The position numbers and the translations under genes were made by a program. DNA of 48,637 nt from Agromyces mediolanus (GTDB lineage: Bacteria > Actinomycetota > Actinomycetes > Actinomycetales > Microbacteriaceae), in the NCBI RefSeq assembly GCF_023715325.1, contig NZ_JAMBNX010000015.1, positions 1-48,637 of the forward strand, given 5' to 3'. This document shows positions 16,797 through 24,093 of the stretch, piece by piece; the stretch's first letter is position 1, and the number at the start of each line of letters is the position of its first letter. The notes beneath the pieces were generated by a model. That model worked only from the letters and a program-made list of their open reading frames with translations. It did no database searches and was not told the origin of the DNA.

Positions 16797-17693
16797 TCAG
16801 GCGGTCAGCAGCGCGTACCAGATGAGCAGCATCGTGGCGGCGAAGCCGACCCCGTAGTTGATCGCGAGGAACCAGCGCCAACCGCCGTTCGCGTGCGCCG
16901 AGTCCGCGTCGGCGAGCGAGCGGTAGGGCCACGCGGCGACCACGTACGGCAGGGCGAGGATCGCGGCGAGCGGTCCCGGCCACGCTGTCGCGAGCACGAG
17001 CACCCCGGCCAGCAGCCACAGCCCGATGGCGAGCCGGGTGGTGCGGCGCGCCCCCAGCGCCGTCGCGATCGAGCCGATCCCGGCCTCGCGGTCGGGCACG
17101 ACGTCCTGCACCGCGCCGAAGGCGTGGCTCGCGACGCCCCACACGAAGAACGCGACGAGCAGCAGCACGAGCTGCGGCGTCACCGCGGCCCCGGCGAGCG
17201 CGAGCCCGTAGCAGGCGGGCGAGACGAAATGGGTGCTCGAGGTGAGCGAGTCGAGGCCCGGGATCTCCTTGAACCGGAGCCCCGGCGCCGAGTACGCCAC
17301 CACCGCGAAGAGGCTGAGCGCGAGCCACGCCCACGACCACGGGCCGCCGAGCAGCACGAGCGCGACCACGAAGGGCAGGGCGAGGGCCGTCGCCGCGATC
17401 AGCACGGCCCGGTGCCGGCCCGGAGGGAGCAGTGCCCCCTCGACGCCGCCCTTGCGCGGATTCCTGGCGTCGGACTCGAAGTCGAAGACGTCGTTGATGC
17501 CGTACATCGCGAGGTTGTACGGCACGAGGAAGAACACCGTGCCGACGACGAGCGCGACGTCGACCTCCCGCACCGTCAGCAGATACGCGGCGGCGAAGGG
17601 GAAGGCCGTGTTGATCCAGCTGAGCGGTCGCGATGACGTGAAGAGCGTGGCGAGGAGGGACGGCTGGGAAGCCTCGGCGCGCGCGGTGCTCAT
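16797..17693 (-). CDS. crtEb: Lycopene elongase / C50 carotenoid prenyltransferase (UbiA family)
   Basis: A 298-aa integral membrane prenyltransferase with about eight or nine helices. The aspartate-rich motif is N-D-V-F-D-F-E-S-D (INDVFDFESDARNPRKGG, near residue 65), and the second UbiA motif region (QDVVPDREAGIGSIATALGA) is intact. In C. glutamicum and Micrococcus luteus the homologue adds C5 units to lycopene, giving C45 nonaflavuxanthin and then C50 flavuxanthin. It is last in the seven-gene crt operon, with its ATG overlapping the crtYf stop by four bases. Placement directly after the cyclase subunits supports this role over menaquinone or ubiquinone synthesis. Confidence 0.92.
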   Translation of the reverse strand: MSTARAEASQPSLLATLFTSSRPLSWINTAFPFAAAYLLTVREVDVALVVGTVFFLVPYNLAMYGINDVFDFESDARNPRKGGVEGALLPPGRHRAVLIAATALALPFVVALVLLGGPWSWAWLALSLFAVVAYSAPGLRFKEIPGLDSLTSSTHFVSPACYGLALAGAAVTPQLVLLLVAFFVWGVASHAFGAVQDVVPDREAGIGSIATALGARRTTRLAIGLWLLAGVLVLATAWPGPLAAILALPYVVAAWPYRSLADADSAHANGGWRWFLAINYGVGFAATMLLIWYALLTA

Positions 17694-18037
17694 CGGCGGG
17701 CCCCTCGGGGCGTGCGGGCGGGGCGATCACGACCCGGCGAGGCATCCGCTCGGCCCAGCAGCGTCCAGACCGCCGAGCAGAGCAGCAGGGCGGCGACCGG
17801 ATAGGCGAAGTCCTCGATCGGCGCGAGGCCGAGCCGCGGCCCGAGCAGCGGCGCATCGGCGTAGTCGAACAGGCCGGCCGCGATCATGAGCGAGTCGAAC
17901 ACCGCGGTGAGCAGCACGAGGCCGCCGGCCGTGAGGGCGAGGGCCGCGGCGTGACCGGCCGGTGCGCGGCGCCACGCGATCGCGGCGAGCACGGCGGAGA
18001 CGGCGAGGAAGGGCAGGCACAGCACGGCGTAGCTCAT
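17690..18037 (-). CDS. crtYf: C50 carotenoid cyclase subunit CrtYf-like
   Basis: A 115-aa membrane protein with three predicted helices (YAVLCLPFLAVSAVLAAIAW, AALALTAGGLVLLTAVFDSL, and FAYPVAALLLCSAVWTLLG). The LAPIEDFAYP segment is characteristic of lycopene-cyclase-domain proteins of the CrtYc/Yd and CrtYe/Yf type. With CrtYe it forms the heterodimer that cyclises C50 flavuxanthin. Ring type (epsilon for decaprenoxanthin, gamma for sarcinaxanthin, beta for C.p.450) cannot be assigned from sequence alone. The ATG at 18037 overlaps the crtYe stop by four bases. The C-terminal 15 residues are basic and disordered. Confidence 0.88.
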   Translation of the reverse strand: MSYAVLCLPFLAVSAVLAAIAWRRAPAGHAAALALTAGGLVLLTAVFDSLMIAAGLFDYADAPLLGPRLGLAPIEDFAYPVAALLLCSAVWTLLGRADASPGRDRPARTPRGARR

Positions 18038-18393
18038 CGGCCGGCCTCCCCGGTGACGGAGTCGGTGGCACGGTCCGCCGCTCGGTGCCCGAGGAGGCGG
18101 AGCAGGCCCGTGTACCCCACCATCGCGAGCTGGCAGAGGAAGGCGAGGAAGACCGGCTCCTCGATCGGCAGGTGCGGGACGAGGAGCAGACCGGTCGAGT
18201 AGGCGTTCGGCTCCCGGAAGAAGATGCCGAGCGAGATGCCCCAGACGTCCCAGGCGAGCAGCATCGCGACCCCGAGGGCGACGACGACCGTCGCCCGCAG
18301 CGGAGCGCGCCAGAAGAACAACCGGTATCGCGCGTCGACGAGCGCGATGCACGCGATCGAGCCGAGCAGGAGGCCGAGGTGGAGGAAGGTCAT
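18034..18393 (-). CDS. crtYe: C50 carotenoid cyclase subunit CrtYe-like
   Basis: A 119-aa membrane protein, the first of the two small cyclase subunits. Three helices are visible (MTFLHLGLLLGSIACIALVD; ATVVVALGVAMLLAWDVWGI; EPVFLAFLCQLAMVGYTGLL). The conserved AWDVWGISLGIFF and PHLPIEEPVFL motifs are shared with CrtYe/CrtYc and with the fungal and archaeal bifunctional lycopene cyclases. The E-E-P segment is thought to be essential in this family. It overlaps crtI upstream and crtYf downstream by four bases each, so the subunits are probably made in equal amounts. Confidence 0.88.
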   Translation of the reverse strand: MTFLHLGLLLGSIACIALVDARYRLFFWRAPLRATVVVALGVAMLLAWDVWGISLGIFFREPNAYSTGLLLVPHLPIEEPVFLAFLCQLAMVGYTGLLRLLGHRAADRATDSVTGEAGR

Positions 18394-20024
18394 GCCGTGC
18401 GCTCCCGGGGGCGGGGACGCTGCTCCGGCGGCGCGGGCTCCTCGAGCGGGCCGGGGGTGTCCTCGCCGCGGACCGCCTTCGCGACGAGCTCGGCGCTGAT
18501 GAGGCACATCGGCAGGCCGATCCCCGGGATCGTCGTCGCCCCCGCGAAGTACAGGCCCTCGACGTTCGGCGACGCCGTGCGCCCGCGGAACATCGCACTC
18601 TGCCGCAGGGTGTGCCCCGGGCCGAGCGCGGAGCCGAGCCAGGAGTGGAACCAGTCCTCGAAGTCGGCCGGCCCGATCGTGCGCCGCACGAGGATCCGCT
18701 CGGCGAGGTCCGGGATGCCGGCCCACTCGGCGAGCGTCGTGATCGCCCGGTCCGCGGTCTCCTCGACGAGGCGGTCGCCGCCACCGTCGATCCCGCCGGC
18801 GCCGATCGTGGGGTCGGCGGGCACCGGCACGAGCAGGAAGAGGTTCTCGCAGCCGGGCGGGGCGACGCCGGGGTCCGTCGCGCTCGGGCGGCACACGTAG
18901 AACGACGCCGGGTCGGGGATCGCCGGGCGGGAGCCGAACACCCGTTGGAAGTTCGTGCGCCAGTCGGCCGTGAAGCAGAGCGTGTGGTGCCCGAGCTCGG
19001 GCAGCCGCCCGTGCACACCGAGCATGACGAGCACCGCGCCGGGGCCGGGGTCGCGGCGCGACCAGGATGCCTCGCTCCGGGTCCGCGCGCGGGGTGGGAG
19101 CAGCTCGGCATCCGTGTGGTGCAGGTCGGCCGCCGAGACGACGAGCTCGGCCTCGACGAACTCCTCGGTGACGGTGCCGCCGGTGCCGCCGGCCGGACCG
19201 TGGTGCTGCACTCGCACGCCAGTGGTGCGCCCGTCGGCCGTCTCGATCCCGAGCACCCGTGCGCCGGTGACGAGCTCGGCCCCCGCGCGGCTGGCCAGCC
19301 GGGCGATGCTCGTGATGATCTCGCCGAACCCGCCCATCGGGTAGAACACCCCGTCGGCGAGATCGAAGCGGCTCATGAGGTGGTACATGCTCGGTGCGCG
19401 CTCGGGCGAGGTGCCGAGGAAGACCGCGGGGTAGCCGAGGATCTGCCGGAGGCGCACGTCGTCGAAGGAGCGCCCCACCATCCGCTCGAGCGGTTCGAGC
19501 AGGAGCCGGGCGAGTCGCCCGAGCCGTCGTCGCACGGGCGGGGCGAGCAGCGCCCCCGGCCGGGCGAAGTCGGTGTAGAGGAAGTGCGTCATCGCGAGCC
19601 GGTACGTCTCGTCGGCGGAGTCGAGGTGCCGGGCCAGCGCGGCGCCCGCGCCCGGTTCGATCGACTCGAACAGCGCGATGGATGCCTCGCGTTCGGCCCG
19701 CACGTCGACCGGCTCGTCGTAGCCCTCGAAGTACACGCGGTAGCCGGGGTCGAGCCGCACGAGCTCGAGCTCGTCGGCCGCGGTCGTGCCCATCAGCCGG
19801 TAGAAGTGCTCGAAGACCTCGGGCATGAGGTACCAGCTCGGACCGGTGTCGAACAGGAACCCGCCCGAGCGCCAGCGCCCGGCTCGCCCGCCGAGCTCGT
19901 CGCGGGCCTCGAAGAGCCGCACCTCGTGGCCGTCGCGGGCGAGCAGGGCCGCTGTCGCGAGCCCGGCGATGCCACCGCCGACGACGACGGCGCGGGCGGC
20001 TCCGCTCCCGGTCGACCTGGTCAT
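18390..20024 (-). CDS. crtI: Phytoene desaturase
   Basis: A 544-aa FAD-dependent desaturase converting phytoene to lycopene in four steps at the membrane. The N-terminal dinucleotide-binding motif AVVVGGGIAGLATAALLARD and the following EARDELGGRAGRW are present. The bacterial CrtI signature is near the C-terminus (NVEGLYFAGATTIPGIGLPM). The conserved DTGPSWYLMPEVFEHFYRLM and FYPMGGFGEIITSIARLA segments also match. The ATG at 20024 overlaps the crtB stop by four bases. The C-terminal tail is Pro/Glu/Arg-rich and probably disordered. The long reading frame extending upstream through crtB is a frame artefact of the GC-rich sequence. Confidence 0.94.
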   Translation of the reverse strand: MTRSTGSGAARAVVVGGGIAGLATAALLARDGHEVRLFEARDELGGRAGRWRSGGFLFDTGPSWYLMPEVFEHFYRLMGTTAADELELVRLDPGYRVYFEGYDEPVDVRAEREASIALFESIEPGAGAALARHLDSADETYRLAMTHFLYTDFARPGALLAPPVRRRLGRLARLLLEPLERMVGRSFDDVRLRQILGYPAVFLGTSPERAPSMYHLMSRFDLADGVFYPMGGFGEIITSIARLASRAGAELVTGARVLGIETADGRTTGVRVQHHGPAGGTGGTVTEEFVEAELVVSAADLHHTDAELLPPRARTRSEASWSRRDPGPGAVLVMLGVHGRLPELGHHTLCFTADWRTNFQRVFGSRPAIPDPASFYVCRPSATDPGVAPPGCENLFLLVPVPADPTIGAGGIDGGGDRLVEETADRAITTLAEWAGIPDLAERILVRRTIGPADFEDWFHSWLGSALGPGHTLRQSAMFRGRTASPNVEGLYFAGATTIPGIGLPMCLISAELVAKAVRGEDTPGPLEEPAPPEQRPRPRERTA

Positions 20025-20917
20025 GGCCGGCCTCCGCGGGCGACGACGCGGGTGACGATCGCCAGCTTGCGGGCGCCGGGCACGCGCACCCGTTGCGTCA
20101 CGAGCTCGCCGGCGGGCGTGCGGCGGAGTCGGACGGCGAGCTCGCCGAACAGGCCGTGCGCGGCGGCGACCGCGACCCGGCAGCCGCGCGGCAGCTCCGG
20201 GACGACGGCGGCCGCCTCGTCGAGCGACGCGTCGATGCCGTCGAGGATTCGGTGCTTCTCGGCCTCGGAGAGGTGCGCCGGGTCGACGCCCGGGAAGTAG
20301 CGGCGCCCGCGGAGCGAGGCATCCTCCCCGAGGTCCCGCAGGAAGTTCACCCGCTGGAACGCCGAGCCGAGCGCCCGCGCGCCGCGCTCCCAGCGCGCGT
20401 CGCGCTCGGCATCGGGGGAGAGCCCGACGGCGAAGCCGCGCAGGCACATCAGGCCCACGACCTCGGCCGACCCGTAGACGTACTCGTCGAGCTCGCGTTC
20501 CTCGGTGAAGGCGATCGGGTCGAGATCGCGCCGCATCGAGGCGAAGAACGGCCGGGTGAGCTCCTGACCGAACCCGCTGCGGCGGGCCGCCCGCGCGAAC
20601 GCGTGCACCACGAGATTGGCGCTGTAGCCGTGCTCGAACGCCGCCTCGGTCTCGGCCTCGAGCGCGTCGAGCAGCTCGCGGCGGCGTTCGCAGGGCAGGC
20701 CGGCTTCCTCGGCCGGGCCGTCGACGAGCTCGTCGGCGATGCGCACCAGGGCGTAGACCTCGGCGAGGTGCTCGCGCACGGCGGGTGAGCAGAGCCGGCT
20801 CGCGAGGCCGAACGACGTCGAGTACGCGCGGATGACGCGCGCCGAGCCGTCGGCGGCCGTGCGGTCGTAGAGCGCGAGGCCGGTCGCGGGGGCGGCCGGG
20901 GCGGTGCGGGTGGTCAC
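20021..20917 (-). CDS. crtB: Phytoene synthase
   Basis: A 298-aa head-to-head prenyl synthase joining two GGPP molecules to make phytoene. The substrate-Mg motif is ADELVDG at residues 61-67, where the usual DDxxD reads D-E-L-V-D. The second aspartate-rich region is RVNFLRDLGEDASLRGRRYF. AYSTSFGLASRLCS near the N-terminus is also diagnostic. The start is GTG 20917 with a strong AGGAGGT six bases upstream, the best ribosome-binding site in the operon, even though the gene also overlaps the crtE stop by four bases. Confidence 0.93.
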   Translation of the reverse strand: MTTRTAPAAPATGLALYDRTAADGSARVIRAYSTSFGLASRLCSPAVREHLAEVYALVRIADELVDGPAEEAGLPCERRRELLDALEAETEAAFEHGYSANLVVHAFARAARRSGFGQELTRPFFASMRRDLDPIAFTEERELDEYVYGSAEVVGLMCLRGFAVGLSPDAERDARWERGARALGSAFQRVNFLRDLGEDASLRGRRYFPGVDPAHLSEAEKHRILDGIDASLDEAAAVVPELPRGCRVAVAAAHGLFGELAVRLRRTPAGELVTQRVRVPGARKLAIVTRVVARGGRP

Positions 20918-22008
20918 CTGGACCTCCTGGTGGCTTCTGCGGCGAGGCCGAGCAGCTCGGACTCGAGTGCGGTGGGCAGACCGGCTGCCGCGATCGCGGC
21001 GCGGGCCGCTGCGGCCTCCTCGGCGATGCGCGCCTCGACGCGCGCACGGGCTCCGCTGGCCTCGATGGCCGCGCGCAGGGGGCGGGCGCCCGCCTCGTCG
21101 AGATCGGGGCGGCCGAAGGCACCGGATGCCGCGACCCAGGCCGCGTGGCCCCGCGCGTAGGCGATCAGCAGGGTTTCCTTGCCCTCGCGGAGATCGCCGA
21201 GGGCGGTCTTGCCGGTGACACGTTCGTCGCCGTAGACGCCGAGCACGTCGTCCTGCAGCTGGAAGGCGACGCCGAGTCGCCGGCCGATCTCACCGAGCCG
21301 TTCGACGACGGGCGCCCCCGCGCCGGCGAGCAGCGCGCCCGCCCGGAGCGGTGCGCTGAAGGAGTAGCAGGCCGTCTTGTCCTCGATCATCGCGAGGATG
21401 TCGGCCTCCTCGGGTCGCACCCCGGCCGCGTGCCGGACATCGGCGTGCTCTCCGGCCGCGGCCGCGAAGACGCACTCGTCGAGCACCGCGAGGATGGCCC
21501 GTCGACGATCCGCCGGGGCCTCGAGCCCGGCCACGAGCGAGTGCGACGCCGCGATCAGCAGGTCGCCGGCGAGGATGGCCGAGGCCTGGCCGTAGGCGTC
21601 GGCGCGTTCCCGTTCGAGCCCGCGCAGGACGGCGTCGAGCGCGAAGCGGCCGGCGACGTTCGGCTCGCCCCGGCGCACCAGGTCGCGGTCGATCACGTCG
21701 TCGTGCACGAGGAACGCCGTGTGCAGCAGCTCGAACGCGGCCGCGAGGACGACGGCGTCCGCGGCGTCGGCCCGCTCGGCGCCGCGGTTCGGCGCCTCGT
21801 TCGGCACGAGCGCGTCGTAGGCGGCCAGGACGAGCCGGGGACGGATCCGCTTGCCGCCGCTCGCGGCATCCCGTGCCGCCGCCCAGAGCCGGCGGTAGTC
21901 GGCCGCGTGCGCGTCGGCCCGCACGATCGCCGCGTCGAAGAATCCGCCGAGGTAGCGCTCCACCTCCGTGTGCCGCGTCGGCATCGCCACGGTGCCGACG
22001 AGGCTCAT
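20914..22008 (-). CDS. crtE: Geranylgeranyl diphosphate synthase
   Basis: A 364-aa class I trans-prenyltransferase making GGPP from IPP and allylic diphosphates. GGKRIRPRLV at 51-60 is the IPP-binding segment. The first aspartate-rich motif is D103-D-V-I-D107 (HDDVIDRDLVRRGEPNVAG). The second motif reads LQDDVLGVYGDERVTGKTAL, with G where the classic DDxxD has its last D, as in many actinobacterial enzymes. Chain length is inferred from the crt context. ATG 22008 overlaps the idi stop by four bases. GGPP is also the ligand of CrtR-type MarR repressors, which is relevant to the divergent regulator gene. Confidence 0.92.
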   Translation of the reverse strand: MSLVGTVAMPTRHTEVERYLGGFFDAAIVRADAHAADYRRLWAAARDAASGGKRIRPRLVLAAYDALVPNEAPNRGAERADAADAVVLAAAFELLHTAFLVHDDVIDRDLVRRGEPNVAGRFALDAVLRGLERERADAYGQASAILAGDLLIAASHSLVAGLEAPADRRRAILAVLDECVFAAAAGEHADVRHAAGVRPEEADILAMIEDKTACYSFSAPLRAGALLAGAGAPVVERLGEIGRRLGVAFQLQDDVLGVYGDERVTGKTALGDLREGKETLLIAYARGHAAWVAASGAFGRPDLDEAGARPLRAAIEASGARARVEARIAEEAAAARAAIAAAGLPTALESELLGLAAEATRRSR

Positions 22009-22607
22009 GAGACGAGCGCTTCCGCGTCGACGCGGGCGTCGGTGCGGCCGCCGAGGAAGGGCAGCAGCTGCGCCTGCAGCACCAGCCAGGGGCTGAACGC
22101 CCACGGCGCCGAGCGGACCGCGGTGGCGAGCTCGTCCGGTTCGACCCAGGCGAGGTCGAGGACCTCCTCGGGATGCGGCGCCGGACGCGAGCTCGTGCGG
22201 GCGGTGTAGACCGGGCAGATCTCGTGTTCGACGATGCCCGAGGCATCCGTCGCCCGGTAGCGGAAGAACGGCAGCACCGGCTCGACCTCGCGGAGCTCCA
22301 GGCCGAGCTCGAACTCGGCCCGGCGGCGCACGGCGTGCGGGAGCGGCTCGGCCGGAGCGGGATGACCGCAGAAGGAGTTGGTCCAGACGCCCGGCCAGGC
22401 GACCTTGCCGAGCGCTCGCCGCGTGACGAGGAGGCGGCCGTCGTCGTCGAACACGTGGCAGGAGAAGGCGAGGTGCAGGGCCGTGTCGGCACCGTGCACG
22501 CTGGACTTCGGGGCGGTGCCGATCCGATTGCCGGCCTCGTCGAGCAGCACGACCTGCTCGACCGGCGAGGCGGCCGCCGTGATCGGGGTGGTGATGAGGT
22601 CGGTCAT
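22005..22607 (-). CDS. idi: Isopentenyl-diphosphate delta-isomerase, type 1
   Basis: A 200-aa Nudix-fold enzyme interconverting IPP and DMAPP. The active-site Cys is in TNSFCGHPAP and the catalytic Glu in IVEHEICPVY. AFSCHVFDDDGRLLVTRRAL contains a metal-ligand His/Glu region. It is the first gene of the crt operon; ATG 22607 follows GAAGGAG, so translation uses a leader, unlike the divergent marR gene. Having idi at the head of a crt operon raises precursor balance for C50 synthesis, which consumes ten C5 units. Confidence 0.94.
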   Translation of the reverse strand: MTDLITTPITAAASPVEQVVLLDEAGNRIGTAPKSSVHGADTALHLAFSCHVFDDDGRLLVTRRALGKVAWPGVWTNSFCGHPAPAEPLPHAVRRRAEFELGLELREVEPVLPFFRYRATDASGIVEHEICPVYTARTSSRPAPHPEEVLDLAWVEPDELATAVRSAPWAFSPWLVLQAQLLPFLGGRTDARVDAEALVS

Positions 22608-22670
22608 GTCGGCTCCTTCGACAACTTCGGCGGCGGCGAGGCGAGAGCGAAGTTCCTCGCCGCGGCGAAT

Positions 22671-22720
22671 ATCTCGCCTGGCTAGTGAGTAGCTTAGCGA
22701 GATTCATCTCGCCTGGCTAG
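22671..22720. promoter_or_regulatory. Candidate operators for the divergent MarR/CrtR-like regulator
   Basis: The idi-marR intergenic region holds two identical 15-base copies of ATCTCGCCTGGCTAG (22671-22685 and 22706-22720). The second copy is preceded by an inverted half so that GCGAGAT-TC-ATCTCGC forms a perfect palindrome at 22697-22712. The palindrome lies upstream of and close to the -10 hexamer of marR, and both copies lie upstream of idi. This is the expected arrangement for a repressor that controls itself and the crt operon. Confidence 0.6.
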
Positions 22721-22729
22721 AATCTCGAC
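22718..22729 (+). promoter_or_regulatory. -10 element and six-base spacer of the marR gene (probable leaderless start)
   Basis: TAGAAT (22718-22723), ctcgac, then the ATG at 22730. TTAGCG at 22694-22699 could be the -35 with an 18-base spacer. The operator palindrome at 22697-22712 overlaps it. Confidence 0.55.
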
Positions 22730-23275
22730 ATGGCAGATGAGCGGGAGCGAAGTCGGCGCGTCGAGGCGGCGATGCACGATCCGCGCATCGTCGACCGCGA
22801 CGAGGAACTCGTCGATCGCAGCGGCCTCGCCGACGAGGAGGTCGACCAGGTCGTCCGAGTGATGCAGGCGCTGCGCGGCTGGCACGCCGCAGCCGAGCAG
22901 ATGAGCGAGGCCTCGCGACGCTACATGCGGCTCAACCAGACCGACATGCGCGCCATCCGCTTCCTCATCGCCGCCCGCAACCAGGGCCTCGTGGTGACGC
23001 CGGGCGCGCTCGCCGAGCATCTCGGCATCTCCAGCGCATCGACGACGAAGCTCCTCGACCGCCTCGAGCGCGGCGGGCACGTCACCCGCGCGCCGCACCC
23101 GAGCGACCGCCGCGCCCTCGCCATCGCCGTCACCGAGCACACCCGGCGCGACGCCCGCGAGACGGTCGGCCGGCAGCACGCCCGCCGCTTCGCCGCCGCC
23201 GCCGCCCTCGCCCCCGAGGAGCGCGAGGTCGTCATCCGCTTCCTCGACGCGCTCGCCGCCACCGGGCAGGACTGA
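22730..23275 (+). CDS. MarR-family regulator, probable CrtR-like repressor of the carotenoid operon
   Basis: A 181-aa MarR protein. A charged 40-residue N-terminus precedes the dimerisation helices. The winged helix-turn-helix is VVTPGALAEHLGISSASTTK with LLDRLERGGHVTRAPHPSDR, including the conserved D-x-R wing. It is transcribed divergently from idi-crtE, as is crtR of Corynebacterium glutamicum, whose MarR-type product represses the crt operon and is released by GGPP. The function here is inferred from this arrangement and from duplicated palindromic sites in the shared promoter region. The mRNA appears leaderless. The immediately following gene is hemQ, which seems to have its own promoter. 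Confidence 0.85.
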   Translation: MADERERSRRVEAAMHDPRIVDRDEELVDRSGLADEEVDQVVRVMQALRGWHAAAEQMSEASRRYMRLNQTDMRAIRFLIAARNQGLVVTPGALAEHLGISSASTTKLLDRLERGGHVTRAPHPSDRRALAIAVTEHTRRDARETVGRQHARRFAAAAALAPEEREVVIRFLDALAATGQD

Positions 23276-23320
23276 GTCGCCCGGAATTCCGCGCCACCCG
23301 GCGGAGCGGACGCCTCCCTT

Positions 23321-23349
23321 TTGGACCTTCCGCGCGAAAGGGGGAGACT
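23321..23349 (+). promoter_or_regulatory. Promoter of hemQ
   Basis: TTGGAC (23321-23326), a 17-base spacer and GAGACT (23344-23349), then gggggt and the ATG at 23356. Spacing fits a leaderless start, although the G-rich spacer upstream could also serve as a ribosome-binding site. Confidence 0.45.
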
Positions 23350-23355
23350 GGGGGT

Positions 23356-24093
23356 ATGTCTTCCCCCGCTGCCGAAGGGGCAGCCGACGAGCTCCGTCAT
23401 GCGTCCGAACCCGAGCAGTCGCCCGAGGGCTACACGCTCTTCGCCGTGCTCCGAAAGGACCCGGCGCGCCCAGACGACCTCGACGGGCGCGATGTGCCGC
23501 GCTTCGTCACCGAACTCGACGGCGTGATCGCGCTCGTCGAGAACGAGGGCGTCACGGTGCGGGGTCTCTACGACGTCTCCGGCCTCAGGGCCGACGCCGA
23601 CGTCATGATCTGGCTGCACGGGGCCACCGCCGAGGGCCTGCAGTGGGCGCTGCGCGAACTGAAGCGCACTCGCCTGCTGCGCGCGCTGCTGCCCACGTGG
23701 AACGCGATGGGCGTGCACCGCGACGCCGAGTTCAACAAGGCGCACGTGCCCGGCTTCCTGCGCGGCATCGAACCGAAGAGCTGGCTCACGATCTACCCCT
23801 TCGTGCGCAGCTACGACTGGTACCTGCTCGACCCGGCCGAACGCTCCCGCATGCTCGCCGACCACGGCCGCAAGGGCGCCACCTTCCGCGGCGCGATCGC
23901 GCACACCGTGAGCGCCTTCGCCCTCGGCGACTACGAGTGGCTGCTGCCGATCGAGTCCGACGAACTCACCGAGCTCGTCGACCTCATGCGGGAGCTGCGC
24001 GCGACCGATGCGCGCATGCACGTCCGCGAAGAGGTCCCGTTCTACACCGGTCGACGGATCTCGACCGCCGAACTCGTGGAGGTGCTCCAGTAA
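23356..24093 (+). CDS. hemQ: Coprohaem decarboxylase HemQ (chlorite dismutase-like, ChdC)
   Basis: A 245-aa enzyme of the chlorite-dismutase superfamily that oxidatively decarboxylates Fe-coproporphyrin III to haem b, the last step of the coproporphyrin-dependent route. A 25-residue acidic leader is followed by GYTLFAVLRKD. The actinobacterial signature KSWLTIYPFVRSYDWYLL contains the catalytic Tyr region, and RKGATFRGAIAHTVSAFAL carries the conserved His that would bind the coprohaem iron. The C-terminus ends RISTAELVEVLQ. It is cotranscribed with hemH: the TAA overlaps the ATG by one base. Confidence 0.94.
   Translation: MSSPAAEGAADELRHASEPEQSPEGYTLFAVLRKDPARPDDLDGRDVPRFVTELDGVIALVENEGVTVRGLYDVSGLRADADVMIWLHGATAEGLQWALRELKRTRLLRALLPTWNAMGVHRDAEFNKAHVPGFLRGIEPKSWLTIYPFVRSYDWYLLDPAERSRMLADHGRKGATFRGAIAHTVSAFALGDYEWLLPIESDELTELVDLMRELRATDARMHVREEVPFYTGRRISTAELVEVLQ

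Noticed and set aside
16797..17693. Menaquinone prenyltransferase (MenA/UbiA) reading for the crtEb gene
   Set aside because: The aspartate-rich motif fits both, but the four-base coupling to crtYf and the position at the end of the crt operon favour lycopene elongase.
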